Shown here: positions 28,841 through 38,598 of the stretch, piece after piece
How the letters are laid out: every line of letters begins with the position of its first letter
How positions within the stretch are numbered: position 1 is the first letter of the stretch
From: Sphingobacteriaceae bacterium
Lineage (GTDB): Bacteria > Bacteroidota > Bacteroidia > B-17B0 > Aurantibacillaceae
DNA: 64,000 bases
Reading direction: 5' to 3'
Assembly: GCA_002319075.1 (NCBI GenBank)
Contig: NVQB01000001.1
Span: forward strand, 1,860,001 to 1,924,000
Position numbers and translations under genes: made by a program
The notes under the pieces: generated by a model
Told to the model about the DNA's origin: nothing
The model's database searches: none
The model's input: the letters and a program-made list of their open reading frames with translations, nothing else

Positions 28841-29536
28841 TTACACAAAAATAATGTCTTCATCGTTTAAATTTCCTGAGCCCATAAAGCGGTTGTAAAC
28901 CCTTGCCAGAGTAATAACATCCTTCTTGCAATAGCTTTCAATTTTTGGCAGATCTTTGTCCTCATAAAAGGTTTTGCCAACCTGACTTCCATCCATATCG
29001 TCCTTTGGAGAAGGAATACCAAAGACATGTGCAAGGAGGTTAAGAGAGCTAAAATTCTTTACGTCTCCAAATTTCCAGAGATCCATTGTATCGATATGGT
29101 TTACATTCCAGGGCTTTAAACCTTGTAGTTGCAGTGTTTTTGGAAGCGGTAAATTATTGATCAAAAAACGACGGCATAAAAATGGAAAATCGAATTCTTT
29201 ACCATTGTGTGCACAAAGCAAATGACCGGAAGTATTAAAATGTTGCTTTAAAAGATCTGCAAACTGAAGTAATATTTCGAGTTCATTTTCAGAAGCAATC
29301 GTTTTAACACGGAATTTCTTATCATTATAAAATCCAAGTCCTATACAAACAACTTTAGCAAACTCTGCGTAAATGCCTGCCTTTACATACTGTTGATCTG
29401 GCGAAACTTCTTTATTGTATTGCCATTTCTTATCCCAGAGCTCGCGACTTGCTTCATTAAGCTCACTGTATTTGTATACCAGGGGCACAGTTTCTATGTC
29501 GAGAAAAAGAATTTTTTCTATGTCCGTTTTTGCCAT
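28841..29536 (-). CDS. DnaQ-like 3'-5' exonuclease (PolB-exonuclease-related)
   Basis: 231 residues of the RNase H-like DEDDy exonuclease group. Exo I is FLDIETVP, Exo II is CAHNGKEFDFPFL, Exo III is YCKKDVITLARVY, and WNVNHIDTMDLW is characteristic of the predicted PolB-like exonuclease family widespread in Bacteroidota. No polymerase domain is present. It probably trims DNA 3' ends in repair. It lies 42 bp upstream of gpsA on the same strand. Confidence 0.9.
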   Translation of the reverse strand: MAKTDIEKILFLDIETVPLVYKYSELNEASRELWDKKWQYNKEVSPDQQYVKAGIYAEFAKVVCIGLGFYNDKKFRVKTIASENELEILLQFADLLKQHFNTSGHLLCAHNGKEFDFPFLCRRFLINNLPLPKTLQLQGLKPWNVNHIDTMDLWKFGDVKNFSSLNLLAHVFGIPSPKDDMDGSQVGKTFYEDKDLPKIESYCKKDVITLARVYNRFMGSGNLNDEDIIFV

Positions 29537-29636
29537 AAGTTTTCCTTAAAACTCAAATGTAGGCGTTTACTTTTCTATAAAAAATAAGCTGGTACTTTTA
29601 TTCCGGCACTTATGCTCTAAATTTAAACACGCAAAA

Positions 29637-30035
29637 CTATTCGTGTGAATTATAGTCTGCCGGAGAGATGTGAAAGGTATAGATGGGCGTATTCGATTTA
29701 TCCTGATAATAATATTCAATCAGTGTGTTTGCCTCACGCAATTTTTTCATTTCAATGCTCGCTTTAATATTACTGATAATGCCGGGCCACAGAGCTCTGT
29801 AAAATTGTACCGTATCCACATTTTTCGCAACAATAGTCATTAAAGTGTATTTGTATACAAGTGTGTTAGGTTCTTTCACTTCTATGCCATCCAGCCGGGT
29901 TTCAGAGTCGAGCATTTGCGGACACTTTTCATTTATAACCGTAGCAACTTCAGAAAGTTCTTTCCGGTTTTTTACTGTAGGATCTTCGCAGGAGACTAAG
30001 ACACAAACTAATATCAAAAAATACAAACCCTTCAT
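29637..30035 (-). CDS. Small hypothetical lipoprotein
   Basis: 132 residues. A type II signal peptide (MKGLYFLILVCVLVSC) gives a lipobox ending at Cys16. The remainder is a compact alpha/beta domain (KEPNTLVYKYTLMTI, ANTLIEYYYQDKSNTPIYTF) without a motif I recognise. It lies 3 bp after the M1 aminopeptidase gene and is surely co-transcribed with it, so the two may work in the same compartment. Confidence 0.8.
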   Translation of the reverse strand: MKGLYFLILVCVLVSCEDPTVKNRKELSEVATVINEKCPQMLDSETRLDGIEVKEPNTLVYKYTLMTIVAKNVDTVQFYRALWPGIISNIKASIEMKKLREANTLIEYYYQDKSNTPIYTFHISPADYNSHE

Positions 30036-30038
30036 AAA

Positions 30039-32702
30039 TTATTTTTTCGCGCGGTTATAAATCTCCAACAGTTTATCATAAGTCTGTTTTGCTAACTGGT
30101 ATTCTTTTTCAGGATCAGCAGTATTCAAATTTGCCTTCTTTGCATTTTCAAGTTTTACAGAAGCTGAATTTTGTTTACTATCCCAGGTGCTAACCAATTC
30201 TTTTAATCCATTCAATGCAGTATACTTAATGTATTTGTGCGCTCCCTTCCCGATCATTTCCAGATCAAGTGCGCTCGTAATCGCATTTTGAGGAATCAAA
30301 CATTTCCTGGATGTCTTGGTATAAAAAGCTGAAAAACTCATCAGATCAAAACCATTGATGTATTTTAAAGCATCGTGAAAGAAATGAATTTGTCCATCGC
30401 CACCATTGTTAGCATAAATGTTTGCAATGGCGAAGATGATGTCTTTACCTCCCTCACGTTCAAGCGGGCCGGCTTTTTCTAAAGCAAGTTTAGGATCATT
30501 TTTAGCAATGCCGTTCAAACCTTCTACAATAACCGCGTAAGACTGATCGTTTAATGCTGCTATATTCATGCCTGCTATTTCAGTGGCAGGACCTACTTTA
30601 TTTAGTGCTTCGAGTAATTTAGCTTTAACTACTGTATTCTTTTCTGCAATGTACATGTGCAGGAAAAGGGTTTTAACTTCGGCCTGCTGCGCTCCTTCTG
30701 CTTTTTCAAGTTGGCTGATTGCATAGCGTCTTAGAGCCTGGCTCTTATCTTTTTCTGCTACTTCTTTAAAGGCACCAAATACCGCATCCTCTTTTATCTT
30801 TGGCTCAAGGGCCTTCAGAGCTTCCAGGCGGTCCTGATATAATGGAGTATTGCGAGCCTGAAATAAATATTCGTCTGTAGTTTTTGGATATTCGATATCT
30901 GCTAATAATTGCCTTTCCGCATCTACATTTACAAGTTGTAGTCTTCCTGAAACTGCAAAAGCGAACGTTTGTTTTTGTTCCGTAAGTTCAATGTGTTTTC
31001 TTGTAGCGACATTATTTATATAAAAATCAACTTCTAATGGCAAAGTGTAAAGAGGGCATTTTTTTAAATCCTGAACCTGTTCAATTGTAATTTTTAAACT
31101 GTCGCCGGCAGTGTTGCTTTGCGTTTTAATTTTCAGAGAAGGTCGTCCGCTGCTCAGGTACCATTGGTTAAAAAACCAATTCATGTCCCTGCCTGTTACC
31201 TCTTCAAAAGCAAGACGAAGATTGTGAATTTCTGCTGTTTTAAATTTATTTGTTTCCAGGTATTTTTTTAGGGAAGCAAAAAAAGCATCGTCCCCAACTG
31301 CTTTTCTAAGCATATGAATGATTTGTCCACCTTTATTATAACTAAAAGCGTCAAACATATCTTCTTTGTCATTGTAATTAAAACGAATAATATTTACTTC
31401 TTTTGAAGACCCTAAATATCCCTGGCGGCTTTGTAAAAGGTGGTAATCAGCGGCATCGCGGCCAAATTTATGTTCTTCCCATAAATACTCACCGTAAGTG
31501 GCAAAACTTTCATTTAAAGAAAGATTGCTCCAGCTTTCGCAGGTAACAAGATCGCCAAACCATTGATGAAATAATTCGTGAGCAATAACAGAATTTCCTT
31601 TTTTTCCATCCAGCATTTCGCGGGTAGTCTGGTAAACCATAAAATCACCGTGCAAAGTAGCACTTGTATTTTCCATTGCGCCACTCACATAATCCCTGGC
31701 TACAATTTGTGCGTACTTCGGCCATTCGTAGGGCACGCCAAGGACTGACGAATAAAAATCAATCATCTCCTTAGTATCACCAAAAATTGTTTTGGCATGT
31801 TCTTCATACATGGGCTCTACATAATAGCTGATCTCTTTTCCGTTCCAGGGCTCATCCGTTACTTTTTTAAACTCGCCAACAGCCATCATAGCAAGGTAAG
31901 GCGCGTGTGGCTGATCCAACTTCCAATGATCTGTTCGCATACCATTTGGTTTTTTGTCGGAATGAATTAAAGTTCCGTTGGATAGCGTCAGGTATTTATC
32001 TTCAACGGTCATCAAAATCTCCATGGTTGTTTTTTGACCTGGATTATCAATAGTTGGAAACCATGCGGAGCTCGCCTGCGTTTCTCCCTGAGTCCATATT
32101 TGAGGCATTTTATAGGGATTCTCACCAGTCGTGTTCACAAAGTATAAGCCCTTATCATCACTTATTGCAGCGCTTCCACCTGGATTTGTAAGTTCATTTG
32201 GTTTTGCAACGTAGTCGATAATAACAAAATAATTTTCTTTCGAAGTAAATACTCTGCCAAGATTTATTCGCAGAGAATCATTTTTGTAAACGTAAGAAGG
32301 TTCAAGCATAGCGTCCGGTTTGTTGGCTTCAGTAGTAACATTGGTTGCGATACGTGTTTTTGCAGCATCCATCACTTCTACTTTTTTAATATCCATGCCA
32401 CGCGCATTCAGGTAGAGTATGTTTGTTGGATAAAAATGCGGTTTCAGGCGAATGGTTGCTTTGCCATTCATGCGGCATAATTTCCAATCAAAATTAACTT
32501 CCAGCTTTGTGTCTATCAGATCGTTGTCTTTCGTAACCGATGCCCTGTAAATTTCCCTTTTTACAGGATCGCTGGCCATAACGCTAATAGTATCAAGCAT
32601 TATAGACACATCGTCTTTAACCAACTGTGTTTTTTTTGTTGTTTTACAGGCAACTATTACAAGAGCAAAAAAAATACTCAGAGACAAACTACGGAAGAAC
32701 AT
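30039..32702 (-). CDS. M1 family metallopeptidase (aminopeptidase N-like) lipoprotein
   Basis: 887 residues. The signal peptide ends in IVAC, so it is probably lipid-anchored. The aminopeptidase exopeptidase motif is GAMEN, the zinc site is HELFHQW with the third ligand Glu in NESFATYGEYLW 18 residues later, and a C-terminal HEAT-like helical region follows (about 590-887). It removes N-terminal amino acids from peptides in the periplasm or on the outer membrane. A small lipoprotein gene follows after 3 bp. Confidence 0.95.
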   Translation of the reverse strand: MFFRSLSLSIFFALVIVACKTTKKTQLVKDDVSIMLDTISVMASDPVKREIYRASVTKDNDLIDTKLEVNFDWKLCRMNGKATIRLKPHFYPTNILYLNARGMDIKKVEVMDAAKTRIATNVTTEANKPDAMLEPSYVYKNDSLRINLGRVFTSKENYFVIIDYVAKPNELTNPGGSAAISDDKGLYFVNTTGENPYKMPQIWTQGETQASSAWFPTIDNPGQKTTMEILMTVEDKYLTLSNGTLIHSDKKPNGMRTDHWKLDQPHAPYLAMMAVGEFKKVTDEPWNGKEISYYVEPMYEEHAKTIFGDTKEMIDFYSSVLGVPYEWPKYAQIVARDYVSGAMENTSATLHGDFMVYQTTREMLDGKKGNSVIAHELFHQWFGDLVTCESWSNLSLNESFATYGEYLWEEHKFGRDAADYHLLQSRQGYLGSSKEVNIIRFNYNDKEDMFDAFSYNKGGQIIHMLRKAVGDDAFFASLKKYLETNKFKTAEIHNLRLAFEEVTGRDMNWFFNQWYLSSGRPSLKIKTQSNTAGDSLKITIEQVQDLKKCPLYTLPLEVDFYINNVATRKHIELTEQKQTFAFAVSGRLQLVNVDAERQLLADIEYPKTTDEYLFQARNTPLYQDRLEALKALEPKIKEDAVFGAFKEVAEKDKSQALRRYAISQLEKAEGAQQAEVKTLFLHMYIAEKNTVVKAKLLEALNKVGPATEIAGMNIAALNDQSYAVIVEGLNGIAKNDPKLALEKAGPLEREGGKDIIFAIANIYANNGGDGQIHFFHDALKYINGFDLMSFSAFYTKTSRKCLIPQNAITSALDLEMIGKGAHKYIKYTALNGLKELVSTWDSKQNSASVKLENAKKANLNTADPEKEYQLAKQTYDKLLEIYNRAKK

Positions 32703-32810
32703 CGCTTTAAATTAAAATTAGACTGTAAAAATGGAATAATTTCAGCGAATACCAAAAATCAAGGTCTAAAAACCCCCTTTTTGCGCAAACAAGCATATTA
32801 CCGGGTAATT

Positions 32811-33206
32811 TTAGCTTTTTACAAATAACTTGTTTGCAGAGATTTTTAGAAGTCCGAATATTTTCTCTGTTTCATCCTGGAGCTGTGAAACGTTTTTAGG
32901 TAATTCGAGTTTCAGACTTTTAAAGAAAGTATCCATTTTAGAAAGCCAGGGTTTAAGCGCTTTTATGGAACGTTTATGAATAATGGATTTAAGCGCGGTG
33001 TTTTGTTCTATCTCTCTGATGAATTCCTGAATAATTACTTTTATCTTTTTATTTTCGAAAGTATGTTCTTTAGAGGTACTCGACAGAATAAATTTTACAA
33101 GATCTATATTAAGATGGTAACTTTTGAGTAAAGCTTCCAACGGATATCCATTCTGTTTAGCAGTTTTGATTCTGCTTAAGGCATAAGTAATTTTCTTTTC
33201 AGTCAT
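32811..33206 (-). CDS. Hypothetical protein, helical
   Basis: 131 residues from the ATG at 33206 (MTEKKITYALSRIKTAKQNG); an in-frame TTG at 33215 is unlikely because it falls in the terminator's downstream flank. Mainly alpha-helical, rich in Lys and Leu, no signal peptide. I do not recognise a family. Its start lies 8 bp beyond a strong terminator hairpin for the T9SS gene, so it must either be read through or use its own promoter (see the hairpin entry). Confidence 0.7.
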   Translation of the reverse strand: MTEKKITYALSRIKTAKQNGYPLEALLKSYHLNIDLVKFILSSTSKEHTFENKKIKVIIQEFIREIEQNTALKSIIHKRSIKALKPWLSKMDTFFKSLKLELPKNVSQLQDETEKIFGLLKISANKLFVKS

Positions 33207-33213
33207 ATATAAC

Positions 33214-33244
33214 AAAAACGCCCGCTAAAATAGCAGGCGTTTTT
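33214..33244 (-). terminator. Rho-independent terminator after the T9SS beta-helix gene
   Basis: Two 14-nt arms (33214-33227 and 33231-33244, one mismatch, 3-nt loop) with a T-run on the minus strand. The loop and flanks read TATTTTAG on the minus strand (33232-33225), a near match to the -7 promoter box, 18 bp before the next ATG. Confidence 0.85.
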
Positions 33245-33262
33245 GAAGAGTGAGCATTAAAT

Positions 33263-35227
33263 TTACTTATTCACAACTAACTTAACAGTTTCTTTACCGT
33301 TAGCAGTAGTTAATGTTACAAAGTAAATACCGTTTTGTAAATCGCTTGTATTAATAGCAAATTTATTTTCGCCATTTGTCATTGTCATATTTTGAACCGG
33401 GCTGGCAACAAGTTTACCAGTGATGTCAAAAATATTTACATTTAAAGCAGAAGCATTTTGAGTATTAACCATTAAGGTTGCAACTTCTTTTGTAGGATTA
33501 GGGAATACACTAACAAATCCGATAGTGTTTTTCACTTCATTTACAGCAACGTCAAGACAAGTATTTGTAACAACTGAAACCATTGCTGTTTGCATACCGT
33601 TAGCATCTGTTACCATTAAAGTTAATGTGTGAGTTCCGAGAGTTGAAATTGTAAAACTTGGATTCACAACAGTATTGCTGGAGATAGCTACCCCTGGAGA
33701 AACGCTCCATGTAAGTGAGCAATAGTTTGGAGAAACAGTTGCAGAAGCAGCAAACTGAGCAGTAATTGTTTGACCACCGCTGCTGATACAGAAAACTGTA
33801 GGAGCTGAAACAGCTACTGTAGAATTGAAAGTACCTGTTGCAGCAGCAATAGCAGCATCAGTAAAGCTTGCACCAGCACGAGCGATTGAGTTAGCAGAAG
33901 GACGGAAATCTCTTCCTGTGAACAATAAAGGAGAACCTGTTACATAAGGATCAGCTAAGATGTTTGCGCTTGACAATAAAGTATCGTTTGCATTAGTAGC
34001 TAACCAAGTATTGATATTTGTAAATGTACTACTTGAACCGATCTCACTTGCTTTTTGACCGTAACCTGCAAGGATATTGTTTTTAAATACTAAAGAACCA
34101 GTAGTTGCATTTCCTTCAGAAGCAGAACCGTCAATGTATAAACCACGTGTTTTGTGATCCATTAAAATAGAGTTAACGATTTTAAGAGCAGAGTTTCTGC
34201 GGATACGGGCACCACGACGGTAACCAGGGTGAGTTGTAGCACTTGTAACACCTCTTAGTGGCCCGATATCTGTTACGTTAGAAAAGATAGCAGCAGTTTG
34301 AGGTAAGTTAGTACTTCCTGTAGCATCGTTATCTGATTCAAAAGCTTCTGAAGTAGAAGCACCTGAAGTATTAGCATAAGTTGGATCAGCGTAACGTGCA
34401 TCACGAACACCTAAACAAAATTGTACTGAACCTCTGAAACCGTTATCAGTGTCAAAATTATCATCAGTACAACCAAAAGCTACTAAGTGCTTGCAATTAA
34501 CTGCTCCACCAAACCACTCATAAGCGTCATCATTAATGTATGAACATTGGATATAGTCGATTTTTGTACCGCGACCTACAGCTCCCATTGTTAAACCGTT
34601 GATTTCTTTATCTGGTGCATAGATATACCCACCAAATTCGATACGAACGTATTCAAGGTCACCTGAATTATCGTTATCATCAGGGCTTGTGCCTCCACCG
34701 TATTCAGTTAAAGCAGTTGGTGCAATACCTTCGATGTTGTTTACACCGTTAGCATTATTATTATTTCCTTTTCCTAAAAGTATAATTCCACCCCAATCAC
34801 CAGCAGCTCTGCTACCAGTTGGTTGATCTGATGTAAAAACGATAGGAGCTGTTCTGGTTCCTATAGCCATTAATTTTGAACCTTTAGTTATGAATAAACC
34901 AGATCCACCTGCACCGCTTAATCCTTTAACAATAACACCTGGTTGAATTGTTAAAATTGAATTTCCTGTTACATAAATAGGTCCTTGTAATAATATTACC
35001 TGACCTGTGCTCCAGGTTGTGTTTGAAGAGATATTTGCACTGATAGTAACTGTTGGCGCAGGATAAACTTTATTTTGCGGATCCCATTCAGTCCAAGTAT
35101 CTGTCCACATTGGAGTTGGTGCCGGAGCAAAAGCTCCACGGTAACATGTTTTTTCAAGAAACGGACTTTGTGCAAAAGAACTTGCTAAGGTCAATGCAGC
35201 AACCGCGGTAAATAAACTTTTTTTCAT
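33263..35227 (-). CDS. Secreted parallel beta-helix protein with T9SS type A sorting domain
   Basis: About 654 residues from the ATG at 35227 (MKKSLFTAVAALTLASSFAQ signal peptide); an upstream in-frame TTG at 35263 adds 12 unlikely residues. The middle (about 60-440) looks like a right-handed beta-helix (ILTIQPGVIVKGLSG, KIDYIQCSYINDDAYEWFGG, VRIEFGG). A PKD/Ig-like segment follows (about 480-570), then the T9SS tail (VFPNPTKEVATLMV, VNIFDITGKLVAS, LQNGIYFVTL). It lies 210 bp downstream of a TonB receptor gene that has its own terminator. Proteins of this type are commonly paired with such receptors in Bacteroidota; role unknown. Confidence 0.92.
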   Translation of the reverse strand: MKKSLFTAVAALTLASSFAQSPFLEKTCYRGAFAPAPTPMWTDTWTEWDPQNKVYPAPTVTISANISSNTTWSTGQVILLQGPIYVTGNSILTIQPGVIVKGLSGAGGSGLFITKGSKLMAIGTRTAPIVFTSDQPTGSRAAGDWGGIILLGKGNNNNANGVNNIEGIAPTALTEYGGGTSPDDNDNSGDLEYVRIEFGGYIYAPDKEINGLTMGAVGRGTKIDYIQCSYINDDAYEWFGGAVNCKHLVAFGCTDDNFDTDNGFRGSVQFCLGVRDARYADPTYANTSGASTSEAFESDNDATGSTNLPQTAAIFSNVTDIGPLRGVTSATTHPGYRRGARIRRNSALKIVNSILMDHKTRGLYIDGSASEGNATTGSLVFKNNILAGYGQKASEIGSSSTFTNINTWLATNANDTLLSSANILADPYVTGSPLLFTGRDFRPSANSIARAGASFTDAAIAAATGTFNSTVAVSAPTVFCISSGGQTITAQFAASATVSPNYCSLTWSVSPGVAISSNTVVNPSFTISTLGTHTLTLMVTDANGMQTAMVSVVTNTCLDVAVNEVKNTIGFVSVFPNPTKEVATLMVNTQNASALNVNIFDITGKLVASPVQNMTMTNGENKFAINTSDLQNGIYFVTLTTANGKETVKLVVNK

Positions 35228-35374
35228 TTGATTTAATTTTAATTGATTTAATTTCTCCGGCAAAGTTCCATCATCAACATGTAGAGGGCGTTAATCAAAA
35301 ATTAAAAAACAATTACCTGTGCGTTATCTAAATGTTACGGTGTTCAGCGAATTCATTGATATAAGTCAAATCAC

Positions 35375-35414
35375 CTCAAAAAAACAAGAAGCCACGAGTA
35401 TTTACGCGGCTTCT
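35375..35414 (-). terminator. Terminator after the TonB receptor gene
   Basis: A 10-bp stem with one mismatch (35387-35396 with 35405-35414) and an 8-nt loop, followed on the minus strand by TGTTTTTTTG. It lies just after the receptor stop codon at 35438. Confidence 0.8.
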
Positions 35415-35437
35415 GAAAAGGGCACTGTTTTACGTTT

Positions 35438-38353
35438 TTAAAACTTGTAGCTTACCTGCACGTTGAAGGTTGTGCCGTAACGAATAGTTCTGATAGTGTC
35501 GTCGGTCTTTTTATCAAATTTGTTGTTAAGATTTTTATCGTTGTAAAAATACTGAAGTTGGTATTTAGCCAAAAGATCACGCACTGTAACTCTGACTTCC
35601 AATTTGTTTTTTAAAAAGCTTTTTGACGCCTGGAGATCAAGAACGGTACGCCCATTCTCCCATATATCTAGCTGGTTGTCGTAATTTCCTACAACACTGA
35701 TACGTTGACCTACCCTGTTTACAATAGCGCTGATGCTATACCCTTTATCATTATCAACCCACATTAAACCGGCGTTGAATAAGTAGGGCGACTGGCCTTG
35801 TAAGGAACGTGAATTTGGTGCGTCAACAGGTTTTGAACTTTGTTTTGAAATATCAACCGAAGATCTGATGTAGGCAAAGTTTGTAAATAAAGTAAGATTA
35901 TCTAAGAACTTCCCAAACAAAGTAGAGTCGTTTTTATAAAAGGTTCCTAGTAGAATACGGTACTCGAGTTCGATACCATAACATTTGGCATTCGGAGCGT
36001 TTGCATAAGAAATTTCATTGGCATTTGCTCTTGCTACCTGCTCTATAGGATTTTTGAAATCTTTATAGAATAAAGAACTTGAGAATAATTGCCCTTTACC
36101 TGGATATATCTCGTACCTAAGATCATAGTTGTTTATGATTGCTCTTTGCAAAGTATCATTACCACTGGTAAAAAATAAAGTAGTAAAGTCATAAAAACCA
36201 AATTTTGCAAGCTCTCTGAATTCAGGTCTGTTAAGCGTTTTAGAGTACCCTAAACGTATATTTTGTTTACTGTTAAGTGAAAAAATAAAATTAGCAGAAG
36301 GAAGGATGTCTGTAACAGTGGTGTCTTTAACAATTTCTTCGTTGTTGAATTTGTAAAGTGGTCCGGGATAAGCAAGACGCTGATTGTAAGATTCTAACCT
36401 GGCTCCAACAATGGCTCTGAACCATTCATTGTATTTAAAATCACCCATCAAATAGGCAGCTTTTAAGTTAGAGCTTGCTTTGTAAGAGTCTGTAGGAGTA
36501 GTTCCTTCCGTTAATTTAAATCCGCCAACACCTGGCGAAATCAACCCCATATTCTGGTTGTTGAATATCGTTCCCTCGTTGAGGTATAATAAATCTCTAT
36601 CAAATTGCACTGCTCCGCCACCATACTCTGTGTAACCAAATTGCCTTGCTACAAACGATCTGTCGCGTGCCTGTATTTGTGCCCCGATTTTTAAATCGAA
36701 ATTAAATTTAGACGATACCTTAAATGGTCGTGAAACGTCGGCTTTGATACTTTGTATGTTTTCGTTAAGACTTGACCAGAACATAAAACCACCATAATTA
36801 TTTCCAACGCTACTTGGAGAAATAGATGCCTGGTATACAGTATCGAAAGGATTAGGATTAGCAGGATCACTGATAGAAAGATTACGTCCGTAAGTATTTC
36901 TTCTCAGGTTTGGCACGTCGCGTTTTACTCCGCTGTAAGAGCCTACCCATCCAATTTTGATTTTTGAATTCTTCAGGTAATGGTCTCCGATTAATTGAGA
37001 GGAAGCAATTCGGTTCGAAGTGTACCAGAAAGCAGTGGTCTTCGACTCAGTTTGATTTACTGCGGCGTCAGCCAAGCCACCTGTTCCCAAACGCTTAATG
37101 GTTCTGTCTTCAGAGTTAAAGCTAAATAAGTTTTTAGAGCTTATAGAGTTGTTCGGGTTTAATTTGCAGGTAAGATTTAAAAGTGCCCCGGCTAAAACAA
37201 CTTCCGAATAGGTATCATCGTTAAAGGTTGCATCAAGGCGGGAAGCTTGACCTGGCGTGTTGTTTTCAGAATACGTATTTCTTACAGCTTTTATAAAACT
37301 ATTAGTTTTGTTATAACTTACCGAAGCTAAAATTCCAAGGAAATCGCGCTCCTTATATTTGAAATTATATCCCGCTGAAGCTTGTAAAGAAGCATTCGGA
37401 CCAAATTTTTTATTGTAGGTAGACCAGTCACCAACGTTTACATCTTTAGCTAATTGCGCCTGGTTATCTTTTCCGATTGGATAGTCTTTAGAAGACGGAA
37501 TTGCAGAGGGCATTGCCCTGGTTCCATCATCGTATCCCAACCAATCTTTTTTTCCGCCTTTGTAATAGTATTGTGTTTTACCGGTAGTGTAAGTATTGTA
37601 TCCTGCGCCCACTGAAACGGCAACGAAATTTTTCTCAGGAATACTTTTCGTGCTAATGTCGATAATACCTCCGGCAAATTCGCCGGGCATATCGGGACGT
37701 GCCGTTTTTGTGATTACCAGATTATCAAGCATGTTACTCGGAAAAATGTCGAATGCAAAGGCTTTTCTGTCGCTTTCTGAACTTGGCAAAGGCGCACCAT
37801 TTAAATAGGCGGCGTTGTAACGCTCATTTAAACCACGCACTACCGCAAATTTATTATCCTGGATACTCGCTCCACTAACACGTTTTAAAACATCACTGGT
37901 ATTTCTATCGGGTGTACGTCTAATTGTTTCAGCACTAATTCCATCACTTACACTCGCATTATTTTTTTGCTGAAGAACCAAAGCGGTATTATTTTCTTTA
38001 TTAAGGGTTACTACAACCTCCACTTCGCCAAGATCCTGCGAAGAGGAAGGCTCCAATTGAATGTTAACGTCTGTTACATCGTTGGCAACAACTGCAACAT
38101 CCGCTATTTTTTTTGAATTGTATGATATATAACTAACTACCAATACTACTTTGCCTGCCGGCACGTTATTAATAGCGAACTTTCCATCAAAATCGGCCAT
38201 AGCTCCACGGGTCGTACCTTCGATCAGGACCGACGCTCCCGGAAGTGTTTCGCCTGTTTTAGAATCTACAATTGTTCCGGAGATTCTGCCGGTTTGTGCA
38301 CTTAAAAGGGTGGTGAAAAAAATGAGTGTGATAATTGTCAAATACTTTTGCAT
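35438..38353 (-). CDS. TonB-dependent receptor with carboxypeptidase-regulatory-like domain
   Basis: 971 residues. Signal peptide (MQKYLTIITLIFFTTLLSAQ), CarboxypepD_reg-like domain (GRISGTIVDSKTGETLPGAS, about 22-105), plug (about 130-245; FAVVRGLNERYNAAYLNG with PSSESDRKAFAFDIFPSNML), then the beta-barrel ending VQVSYKF. The plug sequence, with RKAFAFDIFPS, belongs to a Bacteroidota receptor subgroup often paired with secreted T9SS proteins. It is divergent from an OmpR/PhoB-type regulator, which may control it. Substrate not evident. Confidence 0.94.
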   Translation of the reverse strand: MQKYLTIITLIFFTTLLSAQTGRISGTIVDSKTGETLPGASVLIEGTTRGAMADFDGKFAINNVPAGKVVLVVSYISYNSKKIADVAVVANDVTDVNIQLEPSSSQDLGEVEVVVTLNKENNTALVLQQKNNASVSDGISAETIRRTPDRNTSDVLKRVSGASIQDNKFAVVRGLNERYNAAYLNGAPLPSSESDRKAFAFDIFPSNMLDNLVITKTARPDMPGEFAGGIIDISTKSIPEKNFVAVSVGAGYNTYTTGKTQYYYKGGKKDWLGYDDGTRAMPSAIPSSKDYPIGKDNQAQLAKDVNVGDWSTYNKKFGPNASLQASAGYNFKYKERDFLGILASVSYNKTNSFIKAVRNTYSENNTPGQASRLDATFNDDTYSEVVLAGALLNLTCKLNPNNSISSKNLFSFNSEDRTIKRLGTGGLADAAVNQTESKTTAFWYTSNRIASSQLIGDHYLKNSKIKIGWVGSYSGVKRDVPNLRRNTYGRNLSISDPANPNPFDTVYQASISPSSVGNNYGGFMFWSSLNENIQSIKADVSRPFKVSSKFNFDLKIGAQIQARDRSFVARQFGYTEYGGGAVQFDRDLLYLNEGTIFNNQNMGLISPGVGGFKLTEGTTPTDSYKASSNLKAAYLMGDFKYNEWFRAIVGARLESYNQRLAYPGPLYKFNNEEIVKDTTVTDILPSANFIFSLNSKQNIRLGYSKTLNRPEFRELAKFGFYDFTTLFFTSGNDTLQRAIINNYDLRYEIYPGKGQLFSSSLFYKDFKNPIEQVARANANEISYANAPNAKCYGIELEYRILLGTFYKNDSTLFGKFLDNLTLFTNFAYIRSSVDISKQSSKPVDAPNSRSLQGQSPYLFNAGLMWVDNDKGYSISAIVNRVGQRISVVGNYDNQLDIWENGRTVLDLQASKSFLKNKLEVRVTVRDLLAKYQLQYFYNDKNLNNKFDKKTDDTIRTIRYGTTFNVQVSYKF

Positions 38354-38491
38354 GTTCTATATTTTATGGTGCAAAAAACGCAATCGTAAATTATTCTTAC
38401 TTAAAGTTCATGTTACCAAAAGTTTAACATAATAGTCGATTTGCGAAAATAACTTAATGATAAGTTAACTTTCGTGCTATGGCGTTTTTGC

Positions 38492-38499
38492 TAATTTTG
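38492..38499 (+). promoter_or_regulatory. -7 box for the response regulator gene
   Basis: TAATTTTG, exact TAnnTTTG match, with TTTCG about 19 bp upstream as a weak -33 element. The 245-bp divergent spacer also holds AAGTT-type repeats (AAAGTT at 38403 and 38419, AAGTTAAC at 38462) that could be regulator sites. Confidence 0.5.
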
Positions 38500-38598
38500 T
38501 AAGGTAAATTTTACACTAAGAGATAGCCGTGTTTAATAAATTAACTCTCATAACAAAAAAGCTATTTCATATCACAAGCAAAAATAATTATACAACAT

